Assembly: GCA_048421225.1 (NCBI GenBank)
Contig: DBFNRV010000082.1
Span: forward strand, 1 to 17,357
DNA length: 17,357 nucleotides
Reading direction: 5' to 3'
Source of the DNA: UMGS946 sp048421225
Lineage (GTDB): Bacteria; Bacillota; Clostridia; Christensenellales; CAG-138
Shown piece by piece: positions 1-6,303 of the stretch. Numbering within the stretch: position 1 is the stretch's first letter; every line of letters starts with the position of its first letter. The notes under the pieces are model-generated. The model worked only from the letters and a program-made list of their open reading frames with translations, was not told the origin of the DNA and ran no database searches. A program made the translations under genes and the position numbers.

Positions 1-133
1 ATAATATGAATGTTTGTTTGCAATTCATTTATTCAATTATTACAACCCGCTTATACATTAAATGATATTGCCTGACAGTACATAAAGTTGTTAAATAATA
101 GTGTAAATATAAATAGGAAAGGAAACCACGCAA

Positions 134-322
134 ATGACGGATATAGACGTGTTATTCAGGCTTCACAGCAACAGCAGGTGCAGCCTGCTCAATGTAGAAA
201 ACGAAATCGTCAAAGAAGCCGTTAGAACTATATGCAGGTTAGCCGACACCGAAAGAGTCGGGGCATGGAAATCAATACCACACCCGTTAAACTCTGATTT
301 TTATACTAAATTAATCCCTTAA
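134..322 (+). CDS. doubtful small ORF, 62 aa
   Basis: I do not recognise this protein. The only support is a purine-rich stretch (AGGAAAGGAAA) about 8-10 bases before the ATG, which could be a ribosome binding site, and an AT-rich upstream region. The residues show no signal peptide, membrane segment or known motif. There is a mild helix-like stretch around residues 20-38. No partner gene lies downstream: the next 500 bases look non-coding. It could be a genuine small protein, the remnant of a longer gene, or chance. Confidence 0.25.
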   Translation: MTDIDVLFRLHSNSRCSLLNVENEIVKEAVRTICRLADTERVGAWKSIPHPLNSDFYTKLIP

Positions 323-840
323 AATTGCCGATTTAGGCTAGCGCGGTTTTTGGCCTGGCATGCAGGGTCCGTACAAAGCACTTTTGCCTCGGGGCAAACC
401 GCTTGAAAAAAATGGCAAATCAGCATAACGCGAGAACCGTCGCATACCGTCCACGTATCATTTCGCGGGTTTTAGTGCCTCCAAGGCAACCCGTCGCCAT
501 ACAAACGGCATACAGCCGGCTTTAGGGCCTTGCAAGTCGCAACAGCCGCCTCAGCTCCCAAAAATCAGGGCCGTCAAAAAAGGACCGTGACGGCCTTCCG
601 CTCTATGCGGTGTTTTATCATAATTCCCGCTATTTACAAGCTATCACCCTGCGGACGGTTTGGCTTGTTCCCTAGGCAAGCGGTAAAATGAAATAAACAA
701 CAGCTATGACGGCTGCCATCATCGCGGTCCATAGTAGAATTCTTGGAGCTGATCACATAACGCCGGCATCGTTTTGGCCATTATGCGCAACGCTTGGATT
801 AACTTGCAGCGCTGCGGCACGCGCTTTAGTCACGTACCAG
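323..840. other. gene-free stretch, about 520 bases
   Basis: No open frame here has a convincing start site or family resemblance. The one clear structure is a strong hairpin at about 573-602 (GGCCGTC ... GACGGCC around a 13-base loop). Read on the minus strand it lies downstream of the signal peptidase operon and is followed within a few bases by a short T run, so it could end that transcript. The rest looks like decayed sequence. Confidence 0.5.
573..602 (-). terminator. possible terminator of the signal peptidase operon
   Basis: An inverted repeat with 7-bp GC-rich arms (GGCCGTC / GACGGCC) encloses a 13-base A-rich loop. On the minus strand a T5 run follows about 4 bases after the stem, so the U tract is displaced from its ideal place. 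It lies about 440 bases past the last operon gene. Function is inferred from position and fold only. Confidence 0.3.
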
Positions 841-1042
841 CTTATACGCCCATATCAATCGGCGACGAATACGTTCATCCTGTCCGCCGGATAAATCCTG
901 AAGCGCACTGCGCCGTCGTCTTTAACGCTCACTACAGCGTACTTTAGGGCCGCACGCCTCCCCGCCGTCCTGTCGCGGCAAAAAATAAACAGCCCTCGGC
1001 GTTGCCGGAGCTGTATATCACCGTAAAACCGCTTACGCCCAA
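841..1042 (-). pseudogene. decayed tandem copy of a signal peptidase 3' end
   Basis: On the minus strand this stretch repeats the last ~190 bases of the adjacent signal peptidase-like gene (1043-1230). The translation from a TTG overlapping that gene's stop can be aligned with it: FYGDIQL vs FYGEMEM, FIFCRDRT vs YFMLCDNRT, then an almost exact shared end, VRFRIYPADRMNVFVAD. The last ~60 bases (857-916 vs 1044-1103) are nearly identical, whereas the inner part has diverged strongly. Bases 820-855 again resemble the unit junction at 1015-1045, so traces of a third unit may exist. It has no active-site region and is best read as the remains of a partial tandem duplication. Confidence 0.7.
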
Positions 1043-1597
1043 TCAATCGGCGACGAATACGTTCATCCTGTCCGCCGGATAAATCCTGAAGCGCACTGCG
1101 CCGTGTACGTCTTTAACGCTCACTATAGCGTGCTCCGCGTCGAACACCGCAAGCGTCCTGTTGTCGCACAGCATGAAATAGCTGTCCTCAGGCACCGTCA
1201 GCATTTCCATTTCACCGTAAAAATCGCTAACATAGGTGTACTCGTCCAGCCATGCCCCGTTTACATAGACGTTTCCATCCTGAATCTGCACCGTTTCGCC
1301 CGCAAACGCTATAATGCGTCCAAGCCGCATGTTGCCGCCGGCATCAGCAAACGCCGCCGCATCCCCTCGCGCCGGCTCTGAGATATATTTTGAAAGCCTG
1401 TTTATAAGCACTATGTCGCCCTCGCGCAGCATTGGGGACATGCCGTCGTCGGCCACCCTCAGCGGATACAGCGCTAGGAACAGCGCCGTTGCCGCCGCCG
1501 CGCCGATTACGACCGCTATGATTATATCAAGCGCCCTGTGCCACCGGTTTCTCCTGCTGTTAAGCTCCCTCCTGGAATTAGCAGTTTCCATCTCCAT
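1043..1597 (-). CDS. signal peptidase I-like protein without the catalytic dyad
   Basis: This is the third and last of three adjacent type I signal peptidase paralogues (184 aa). The family layout is clear: one N-terminal membrane segment (about residues 24-45), the substrate-binding box in degenerate form (DDGMSPML), RLGRIIAFAGE, VYVNGAWLDE and a CDNR remnant of the GDNR box. Aligned with its neighbours, the nucleophile Ser of xSMxPTL is Gly (about residue 52) and the general-base Lys of VKRVI is Gly (about residue 93). The DSR part of the last box is also gone. It should therefore be inactive as a Ser/Lys peptidase, although Ser54 lies two residues beyond the expected position. The ATG at 1597 is preferred to the TTG just before it because GGAG lies about 10 bases upstream. 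The gap to the preceding gene is 16 bases. A pseudoenzyme partner role or early decay are both possible. Confidence 0.8.
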   Translation of the reverse strand: MEMETANSRRELNSRRNRWHRALDIIIAVVIGAAAATALFLALYPLRVADDGMSPMLREGDIVLINRLSKYISEPARGDAAAFADAGGNMRLGRIIAFAGETVQIQDGNVYVNGAWLDEYTYVSDFYGEMEMLTVPEDSYFMLCDNRTLAVFDAEHAIVSVKDVHGAVRFRIYPADRMNVFVAD

Positions 1598-1613
1598 CAA
1601 AATGGCTCTCCAA

Positions 1614-2216
1614 TCATGAATTCAGGCTGCACGCATGGCTCAAGGGCCATATTACGTCCACAACGCGCCCAACTACGCGTTCATACGGGATGGGGCCTAC
1701 GGTACTGTCGCGGCTGTCCTTGCTGTTGTTGCGGTTATCGCCCATAACAAACACATGGCCCTCCGGCACCAGTACCGGCTCCATTTTCCTTTTTATCACT
1801 CCGTTGAAATACGCGCTCTCGTCAAGAGGCTCGCCGTTTACGTAGACGCATCCTCTTTCAACGTATACCGTTTCCCCAGGCAGGGCGATTACGCGCTTTA
1901 CGCAGCTTTGTATATAGCCAGGATAATAGCATATCACTATGTCGCCCCGCTCCGGAGGATGCGACATATACGTAAGCTTTTCAACAAACATATGGCTCTT
2001 GTTATAAAGGGTGGGATACATCGACTCGCCGTCCACTATCGTCGGCTCCGCGACCAGCAGGCGCAGCGACAGCACGATTATTATGACCAAGAGTATGCTC
2101 ATCGCGAATTCGAGGTTCGAAAACCGTTTGTACCCCTTATCCTTCGCATGGGACTTGTCCGCGGCGGCCCTGAGCCGTTTAAGCTCGCGCGCCGAAACAG
2201 CGTTGTTTTTCTGCAT
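1614..2216 (-). CDS. lepB: type I signal peptidase (second of three)
   Basis: A membrane-anchored endopeptidase that removes signal peptides from secreted preproteins on the outer face of the membrane. It has 200 aa. After a basic cytoplasmic N-terminus comes one membrane helix (about 37-56), then DGESMYPTL with nucleophile Ser65, RGDIVICYYPGY, CVKRVIALPGE with general-base Lys107, VYVNGEPLDE, and GDNRNNSKDSR (159-169). All catalytic boxes are intact, and the length and single helix fit the Gram-positive SipS type. AAAGGA lies 9 bases before the ATG. It is 42 bases downstream of another intact paralogue and presumably co-transcribed with it. The two share the unusual N-terminal pattern K/R-A-A-D-K/R-x-H-x-x-DKGY(K/R)R, so they arose by local duplication. 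Confidence 0.93.
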   Translation of the reverse strand: MQKNNAVSARELKRLRAAADKSHAKDKGYKRFSNLEFAMSILLVIIIVLSLRLLVAEPTIVDGESMYPTLYNKSHMFVEKLTYMSHPPERGDIVICYYPGYIQSCVKRVIALPGETVYVERGCVYVNGEPLDESAYFNGVIKRKMEPVLVPEGHVFVMGDNRNNSKDSRDSTVGPIPYERVVGRVVDVIWPLSHACSLNS

Positions 2217-2258
2217 GTTGGTATATTCCTTTCACCGGCCTTCCGGATCTACGGAGCG

Positions 2259-2885
2259 TCAGTCCAATGTTACGCTGCGCGCTTCCGAAAACGGCCAAAT
2301 CACGCTCTCCACACGGCCGGAGATCCTCTCCAGCGGGATTGTTCCTACCTTTTTGTGGCGGCTGTCAAGGCTGCCGTTTTTAGCCCTGTTGTCGCCCATA
2401 ACAAACACATGGCCGTCGGGAACGGTTATGGGCGGCATATCCCCGTAGGTGGTCTGATTAAGGTATCCGCCTTCATCAAGGGGGCGTCCGTTAATATGCA
2501 CGTAGCCATCCTGTATCGACACCGTTTCCCCGGGAAGCCCGATTACGCGCTTTACGCAGTACTGGAAATAGCCAGGGTAATGGCAGATAACTATGTCCCC
2601 CCGCTGAGGGCCGCTGAACAGGTACGTTATCTTCTCCACGAGTATGCGCTCGCCGTTTATCAGCGTAGGCGTCATTGAGCCGCCGTCGACAAGCGTTGGC
2701 TCCGCCACGAACATCCTGAGCGTCGCGGCAATGATGGCGACCAGCGCGAGGCTCAGTATAAACGCCCTGTTGGACGCCCGCCTGTAGCCTTTATCCCTGA
2801 GGTGCAGCCTGTCCGCGGCCTTTATCAGGTATCGCAGTTCGTCGCCCGCGGGCTTCACGGTAGTTGGGATGTATTCGGGCCGCAT
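2259..2885 (-). CDS. lepB: type I signal peptidase (first of three)
   Basis: A signal peptidase I of 208 aa, the first of the tandem set. Visible features are a basic N-terminus with RLHLRDKGYRR, one membrane helix (about 41-60), DGGSMTPTL with Ser70, RGDIVICHYPGY, CVKRVIGLPGE with Lys112, VHINGRPLDEGG, and GDNRAKNGSLDSR (164-176). Both catalytic residues are present. AAAGGA sits about 9 bases before the ATG. The gene begins only 4 bases after the DUF951 stop codon, so the mscS-DUF951-peptidase genes very probably share a transcript. The tandem enzymes may divide preprotein substrates, as SipS/SipT do in Bacillus; that is inference. Confidence 0.93.
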   Translation of the reverse strand: MRPEYIPTTVKPAGDELRYLIKAADRLHLRDKGYRRASNRAFILSLALVAIIAATLRMFVAEPTLVDGGSMTPTLINGERILVEKITYLFSGPQRGDIVICHYPGYFQYCVKRVIGLPGETVSIQDGYVHINGRPLDEGGYLNQTTYGDMPPITVPDGHVFVMGDNRAKNGSLDSRHKKVGTIPLERISGRVESVIWPFSEARSVTLD

Positions 2886-2889
2886 CTGT

Positions 2890-3087
2890 TCAGTTCCTTT
2901 CTTCGGGCTTCAGCTTCTTTTTAGCCGCGCGGACAAAATCCGCCCTGTCCATCATCACTATGCGGCCGCATTGGCCGCACTTTATCTTTATGTCCGCGCC
3001 GGTGCGTATTATTGTCCAGGCGTTGCTGCCGCAGGCGTGCGGCTTTCGCATCATCACGCGGTCGCCAAGCTCGAATTCGGTCAGCAT
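2890..3087 (-). CDS. DUF951 family protein
   Basis: A small cytosolic protein (65 aa) of the DUF951 family, widespread in Firmicutes and without an established function. The family pattern is clear: GDRVMMRKPHACGSNAW, then RTGADIKIKCGQCGRIVMMDR, ending in a basic tail. The CGSN cysteine and the CGQC pair suggest a metal-binding or nucleic-acid-binding fold, but this is not shown. The ATG overlaps the last 7 bases of mscS (ATGCTGA), which points to translational coupling, and GGGAAGG precedes it. Sitting next to an MscS channel gene is a common arrangement for this family. Confidence 0.9.
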   Translation of the reverse strand: MLTEFELGDRVMMRKPHACGSNAWTIIRTGADIKIKCGQCGRIVMMDRADFVRAAKKKLKPEERN

Positions 3088-3953
3088 GCGCCTTCCCTCT
3101 CGTTCATTTTGTGCATTACTACCACCTTATTGTATGGTATCTCCACGCCTTCGCGCTCAAACCTTTCTTTAATGCGCCGGCTCAGTTCCCTTTCGGCGGC
3201 CCAATGCTCAAGCGGCTTTACGTTTACCAACAGCCTGAGCTTTACGCCCGACCCGCCAAGCTCTATCACGCCTGGAACCGACGGATCCCATGCCTTCCCG
3301 TCGGACTGGGCCGCGAATTCCTCGCCTATCTCCAACAGGAGCCTGGACGCTTCTGAAATATCGGCTTCGTAGGCTATATTTACGTCGACCACCGCAAGGT
3401 AGTCGGCTCTTGAGTAATTGGTTATCGTACCTATGTCTCCGTTTGGAATCATATTAAGTTCGCCCTTGTAGCCCTTTATTGTAATGGTCCTGAGGGCGAT
3501 GCTAAAAACCGTGCCGCTTACGTCGCCTATGGTTACGTAATCCCCGACCTCCACCTGGTCTTCAAACAGCATGAAGACGCCCGTCGCGATATCCTTTACC
3601 AAACTTTGCGCGCCTATGCTCAGCACAAGCCCGCCCACGCCGGCGGCGGCGAGCATGGAATTCATTGCGCTGGTAAGGCCCAACTCACCGATGGCTATAG
3701 CGATTGCCAGAAAGTAAATAACGTATTTGCTTAGGCTGATTATTATGGAATTTGCGGTTTCCATCCGCTTCTGCTTTGCCTGGTCCATGTTTTTCGACCT
3801 GAGCCTGGTAAGCGTAAGTATAGAATGCCGGACCACTACTATAAGTACCCTGGCAACCGCGAAAATTACGACAAGATTTATTGCAACGAGTACGAATGCG
3901 GGCACATAATTTGTCACATCCGGCCAAAAGGATTCGATTATAGCCATGGGCAT
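3081..3953 (-). CDS. MscS family mechanosensitive ion channel
   Basis: A small-conductance mechanosensitive channel of 290 aa that opens under membrane tension and protects cells from hypo-osmotic shock. There are three predicted membrane helices: about 17-40, 72-90 and the pore helix 95-128. The pore-helix region is the diagnostic part, with AAGVGGLVLSIGAQSLVKDIATG followed by the beta-domain signature EDQVEVGDYVTIGDVSGTV (131-149) and MIPNGDIGTITNYSR (168-182). The length equals that of the classic core channel, with no extra domains. The start at 3953 has AAGGAG 13 bases upstream; an ATG two codons later would be equally acceptable. It heads the operon that continues with DUF951 and the signal peptidases. 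Confidence 0.93.
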   Translation of the reverse strand: MPMAIIESFWPDVTNYVPAFVLVAINLVVIFAVARVLIVVVRHSILTLTRLRSKNMDQAKQKRMETANSIIISLSKYVIYFLAIAIAIGELGLTSAMNSMLAAAGVGGLVLSIGAQSLVKDIATGVFMLFEDQVEVGDYVTIGDVSGTVFSIALRTITIKGYKGELNMIPNGDIGTITNYSRADYLAVVDVNIAYEADISEASRLLLEIGEEFAAQSDGKAWDPSVPGVIELGGSGVKLRLLVNVKPLEHWAAERELSRRIKERFEREGVEIPYNKVVVMHKMNEREGAC

Positions 3954-3987
3954 TGCGGTCGGTTTGCTCCTTAATCTGTTTTTAGAT

Positions 3988-4016
3988 ATTATAGCACGCT
4001 GAATTAAAGTTTGGAA
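3988..4016 (-). promoter_or_regulatory. sigma-70 promoter for the mscS operon
   Basis: On the minus strand a perfect -10 box TATAAT (3988-3993) carries the extended TG motif (TGCTATAAT). A weak -35 box TTCCAA (4011-4016) lies 17 bases upstream. Transcription would start near 3981, giving a leader of about 28 bases before the channel ATG. Confidence 0.6.
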
Positions 4017-4084
4017 ACGGCATTGAATTTATATTGCGTTAAATTCAGACAATTTCCGACTTGGCGCCGGCTGCCCGCCGTTTT

Positions 4085-4122
4085 GGCCAAAGGGCCGGTA
4101 AAAGGCGGTAATTGGCCTTTTT
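4085..4122 (+). terminator. terminator-like hairpin, no clear parent gene
   Basis: The inverted repeat GGCCAA / TTGGCC is followed directly by T5 on the plus strand. No plus-strand gene was found upstream, so it may block read-through towards the repeats or be accidental. Confidence 0.3.
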
Positions 4123-4213
4123 ACGCTGTTTGGCAGAGTTAGGGCTTCTATATGTATGCAAAGATGCGACATAAATGTTTACAAAAATTTTTCAATTCAG
4201 CTTATATATAAAG

Positions 4214-4676
4214 TGAATCGCCTAGGGCCGCTGTGCCTGCGGCGAAAAGCACGATGCGAATCGCCCAGGCGGTTTTGCTTCCGGCGGCTTAGAACCTATT
4301 ACCGCCATAGGCGGTTCAAAAAACGGATTGCTCCGTTTTTTGAGTTTCTCCGGACGCGTTCGCTCACCGCTCACGCGTCCGCAAGGTGTAATTTTGGCCG
4401 CGCATGTCGGCTGTATATATAAACGCGCCTCCGGCGGCTTAGAACCTTTTTTGCAAAAAAGGTTCTAAGAACTCCAAAAAATGCAAAGGGATAGTATAGA
4501 CTTAGGAGCATCATCCAAAAAAGTAAAATCCATCAAAATTCGGCGGCATGTACGCCGGATTTTTGATACCTTGAGAGCAAAAGCCAGCTTGACAGTTGCT
4601 TGCAACCGAAAGCTGGCTCTCGCGGGTTAAACTCGTAATGCGCTGAACAAGCGCATTACGAATCGCCTATGGCGAT
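4214..4676 (+). repeat. dispersed hairpin repeat element, copy I
   Basis: A non-coding mosaic of hairpins shared with three other places in the window. In order it holds: degenerate AATCGCC...GGCG hairpins; a ~125-base block (about 4270-4402) almost identical to 6975-7110; the 32-base perfect palindrome 4438-4469; a hairpin with a CATG loop (4532-4567); the conserved linker ACCTTGAGAGC; a two-level hairpin around TTGCTTGCAA (4582-4618); CGCGGGTTAAACTCG; a hairpin CGTAATGCGC-TGAACAA-GCGCATTACG; and AATCGCCTATGGCGAT. From about 4431 to 4578 it matches copy IV closely. It ends inside a broken XRE gene. No transposase or terminal inverted repeats were found. The function is unknown. Confidence 0.85.
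4438..4469. repeat. 32-bp perfect palindrome, copy 1 of 3
   Basis: Two 16-base arms, CTTAGAACCTTTTTTG and its exact complement, with no spacer. Identical copies lie at 7132-7163 and 12879-12910. The internal A6/T6 runs could make it a bidirectional terminator-like or cruciform-forming site. Confidence 0.85.
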
Positions 4677-4763
4677 AAGCCGCTGGGCCAGTCCCCTTAG
4701 CTTTCTGTAATACGCCACCTTCAGGCCAAGCCGCATGTGGCAGTCGATGTTTTCATACCTCAT
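4656..4763 (-). pseudogene. XRE-type regulator truncated at repeat copy I
   Basis: From an ATG that overlaps the stop codon of the preceding small gene (ATGA), the frame reads MRYENIDCHMRLGLKVAYYR and then KLRGLAQ. This is a typical start of a Cro/CI-type helix-turn-helix regulator, in which helix 1 leads into RGLTQ and helix 2. At about residue 28 the helix-turn-helix reading stops and the codons run into the repeat palindrome AATCGCCATAGGCGAT, ending at a TAA after 35 residues. The rest of the DNA-binding domain is absent. I infer that insertion of, or recombination at, the repeat removed the 3' part. The conclusion rests on family resemblance of about 27 residues. Confidence 0.65.
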
Positions 4764-4939
4764 CGGCCCCTCCCCGCACTAACCCGTTTTTCGCCTTCCG
4801 CCCGGAAATTTCCCTTCTTACTAAACAGCGTGGCCCTGATAACCTCAAGAATGCGCTCCTGCCGTTGTGGGGGCAGTTTGCCTGCATAGTACTTTATCTC
4901 TTCGATAAGTTCCTTATCCATGTCGTGGAAATCGTTCAT
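4760..4939 (-). CDS. small unknown protein, copy 1 of a duplicated gene
   Basis: A protein of 59 aa starting MNDFHDMDKELIEEIKYYAG. It is charged and helical, with KLPPQRQERILEVIRA in the middle. It is a near copy of the gene at 5718-5876: the two DNA stretches, including about 30 bases upstream of the ATG, are roughly 90% identical. The 3' parts have shifted frames relative to each other after ...ATLF, so the C-termini differ. GAGG lies 11 bases before the ATG. Its stop overlaps the ATG of a truncated XRE regulator, so it was probably made together with that regulator. I do not recognise a named family. Confidence 0.6.
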   Translation of the reverse strand: MNDFHDMDKELIEEIKYYAGKLPPQRQERILEVIRATLFSKKGNFRAEGEKRVSAGRGR

Positions 4940-5104
4940 ATTCGTTTTACCTCGTGGGAATTGTATGCTTTAAAGTGTTTTTATCGCTATAAACCTATCC
5001 AATAAAATTAATATCAACGTTAAATATGCCAGTATTGCTAAAGTCTTAAAAAAGAAAACGCTGTAAACTGAGATGGCATGGTGTTCCTGTATTATACCGA
5101 TAGG

Positions 5105-5127
5105 TTTATGTATACATAAAAGCTTTT
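5105..5127. terminator. palindromes downstream of the minus-strand RHH gene
   Basis: A 16-base perfect palindrome TTTATGTATACATAAA (5105-5120) overlaps a second one, AAAAGCTTTT (5118-5127), immediately after the stop of the RHH gene. Both are AT-rich, so as a terminator this is weak. A protein-binding site is an equal possibility. Confidence 0.35.
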
Positions 5128-5128
5128 A

Positions 5129-5332
5129 TCAGGACTGCCGCTGTCCAGGCTGGTTGGGGAGGGGGCGCTCAATCCGCGCTTCATTTTTCAAAGTATCCAA
5201 TCCGGCCGTTATAAGTATACGAATCATTTCAGATTGATTATAGTCATAAAACATATCCTTTTTTGCACGGTCTAGAAGAGGTTCCATTTCTTTTGTAATT
5301 GTAAAAGTCAATCTTTTCATCTCAGTTGCCAT
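5129..5332 (-). CDS. ribbon-helix-helix (CopG/Arc-type) regulator
   Basis: A small DNA-binding protein of 67 aa. MKRLTFTITKEMEPLLDRAK gives the N-terminal beta strand (KRLTFTIT) and first helix. NQSEMIRILITAGLDTLK gives the second helix with the usual S/T-E-x-I-R pattern. The ATG at 5332 is preferred to an upstream in-frame start at 5377 because GGGAGGTG stands 5-6 bases before it and the extra residues would lie on the promoter. It is divergent from another RHH gene, with a shared 149-base control region rich in TGAAC motifs. The tail is basic and proline-rich. It could be the antitoxin half of a toxin-antitoxin system, but no toxin gene is adjacent. Autoregulation is likely by family analogy. 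Confidence 0.75.
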   Translation of the reverse strand: MATEMKRLTFTITKEMEPLLDRAKKDMFYDYNQSEMIRILITAGLDTLKNEARIERPLPNQPGQRQS

Positions 5333-5361
5333 ATGTCCACCTCCCTTCGGTGCCTCAGTGA

Positions 5362-5463
5362 TGAACTTCTGTATCATAATTATAGTTCATCGTTGGTGAA
5401 CTTGTCAAGTCCTTTTTCGAAAAGTTCCTTGACAACGGTTATGAACCGACGCATAATGTGAAC
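5362..5463. promoter_or_regulatory. divergent promoters with repeated TGAAC sites
   Basis: Minus strand: TTGACA (5403-5408), 18-base spacer, perfect TATAAT (5379-5384). Plus strand: TTGACA (5429-5434), 17-base spacer, CATAAT (5452-5457). TGAAC or its complement occurs at 5362, 5385, 5397, 5442 and 5459. One inverted pair (GTTCA-7-TGAAC, 5385-5401) fills the minus-strand spacer, and GGTTATGAACC lies in the plus-strand spacer. Such repeated short half-sites are what ribbon-helix-helix dimers bind. Confidence 0.75.
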
Positions 5464-5481
5464 TATATGGAGGTGAGTTAT

Positions 5482-5673
5482 ATGCCAACTAAAAAGCCAC
5501 GCTATACAGTTACAGTTGATGAAGAACTACTTAAAAGAATTGACGATTTTCGCTTTGAAAACCGATACCCAAGCCGTTCCGCCGCAACGCTGGAGCTAAT
5601 CCGGCTGGGCATGGAGACGATAGAAAAACAAAACGAGGCTAAGGGCAAGGGCTATGCTGAGGATGGTGAATGA
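5482..5673 (+). CDS. ribbon-helix-helix regulator, divergent partner
   Basis: A protein of 63 aa. KPRYTVTVDEELLKRIDDFR is the beta strand plus helix 1, and NRYPSRSAATLELIRLGMET is the turn and helix 2 of a CopG/Arc-type domain. The C-terminus is charged. The ATG at 5482 has GGAGGTG 6 bases upstream; the earlier in-frame ATG at 5458 would overlap the -10 box and lacks a site. It faces the other RHH gene across a compact shared control region, so cross- or autoregulation is probable. An inverted TGAACG...CGTTCA (5671-5699) directly overlaps its stop codon and may end transcription or serve as another operator. Confidence 0.75.
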   Translation: MPTKKPRYTVTVDEELLKRIDDFRFENRYPSRSAATLELIRLGMETIEKQNEAKGKGYAEDGE

Positions 5674-5717
5674 ACGGCAATCTGTAATATATACGTTCAT
5701 ATCGCCTGTTCCCCGTA

Positions 5718-5876
5718 CTAACCCGTTTTTCGCTTCCCCCCGGAAATCTCCCTTATTGTAAACAGCATGGCCCTGATAACCTCCAGTATGCGCTTCTGCC
5801 GTTGTGGGGGCAGTTTGCCTGCATAATACTTTATTTCTTTGATAAGTTCCTTATCCATGTCGTGGGAATCGTTCAT
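5718..5876 (-). CDS. small unknown protein, copy 2 of a duplicated gene
   Basis: A protein of 52 aa starting MNDSHDMDKELIKEIKYYAG, then KLPPQRQKRILEVIRAMLFT. It is predicted helical and soluble. The ATG at 5876 is chosen over an earlier in-frame ATG at 5915 because GGAGG lies 10 bases upstream. It is a duplicate of the gene at 4760-4939, but here no XRE regulator follows; the region past the stop meets the convergent RHH gene. I do not recognise a family. The pairing of copy 1 with an XRE gene suggests a regulator-associated small protein. Confidence 0.55.
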   Translation of the reverse strand: MNDSHDMDKELIKEIKYYAGKLPPQRQKRILEVIRAMLFTIREISGGKRKTG

Positions 5877-6303
5877 ATTCGTTTTACCTCCGTGGGAATT
5901 GTATGCCTTAATCACAATGGTGTTAGGGTTAAATTAACTTAAATTTATAGGCTGTGGAAGAAAATTAAATATACTTCTAAAATGCAATTAATTTAAGATG
6001 CATTCTATTGTTACTTTTTTCTTTTTAAGGATATATAATTAGAGGAGGATGTTCAATCACATATTCTACTCAAATACGGTTGATATATTAGTGGGCCACC
6101 CTTTAAGCTGGGAGGCGGGTGGGCATCCCCTTAATTTATAGCTTTGACAGATCTAAGTTCGACAAAATAAATTGGTTTATAATATAAATTGATTAATACC
6201 GACAAAAATGGTAAAATATATTGATCAGGATAATATTCTCTTATATACTCGTATATTATTATTGCTATTTAAAAGTTCAACGAGCCGCAAAGGAGCTGTC
6301 AAA
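5877..6303. other. AT-rich stretch without a supported gene
   Basis: About 430 bases. It holds an imperfect hairpin, GCCACCC ... GGGTGGGC, at about 6094-6122, and a possible promoter for the following membrane-protein gene (TTGACA at about 6146, 17 bases, ATAAAT). A 30-codon frame from 6051 includes GHPLSWEAGGHPLNL, but its AGGAGG lies directly against the ATG, so I do not call it a gene. Confidence 0.4.

Noticed and set aside
855..1046. A 63-codon minus-strand frame as an independent small gene
   Set aside because: It is the duplicated 3' end of the neighbouring peptidase gene with a TTG created at the junction.
1635..2678. A 347-codon plus-strand frame opposite the signal peptidases
   Set aside because: It spans two well-supported minus-strand genes and their intergenic gap; its internal repetition merely reflects the paralogy of those genes.
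4156..4422. An 88-codon plus-strand frame with a near copy at 6943-7212
   Set aside because: Both are translations of the non-coding repeat block (RRLRTYYRHRRFKKRIAPFF); similarity comes from the DNA repeat and there are no start sites.
4530..4680. CRISPR array
   Set aside because: Repeats are hairpins of unequal length in a fixed modular order, without regular unique spacers; there are no cas genes.
6051..6143. A 30-codon plus-strand peptide gene
   Set aside because: AGGAGG touches the ATG, leaving no proper spacing, and the sequence coincides with an imperfect hairpin.
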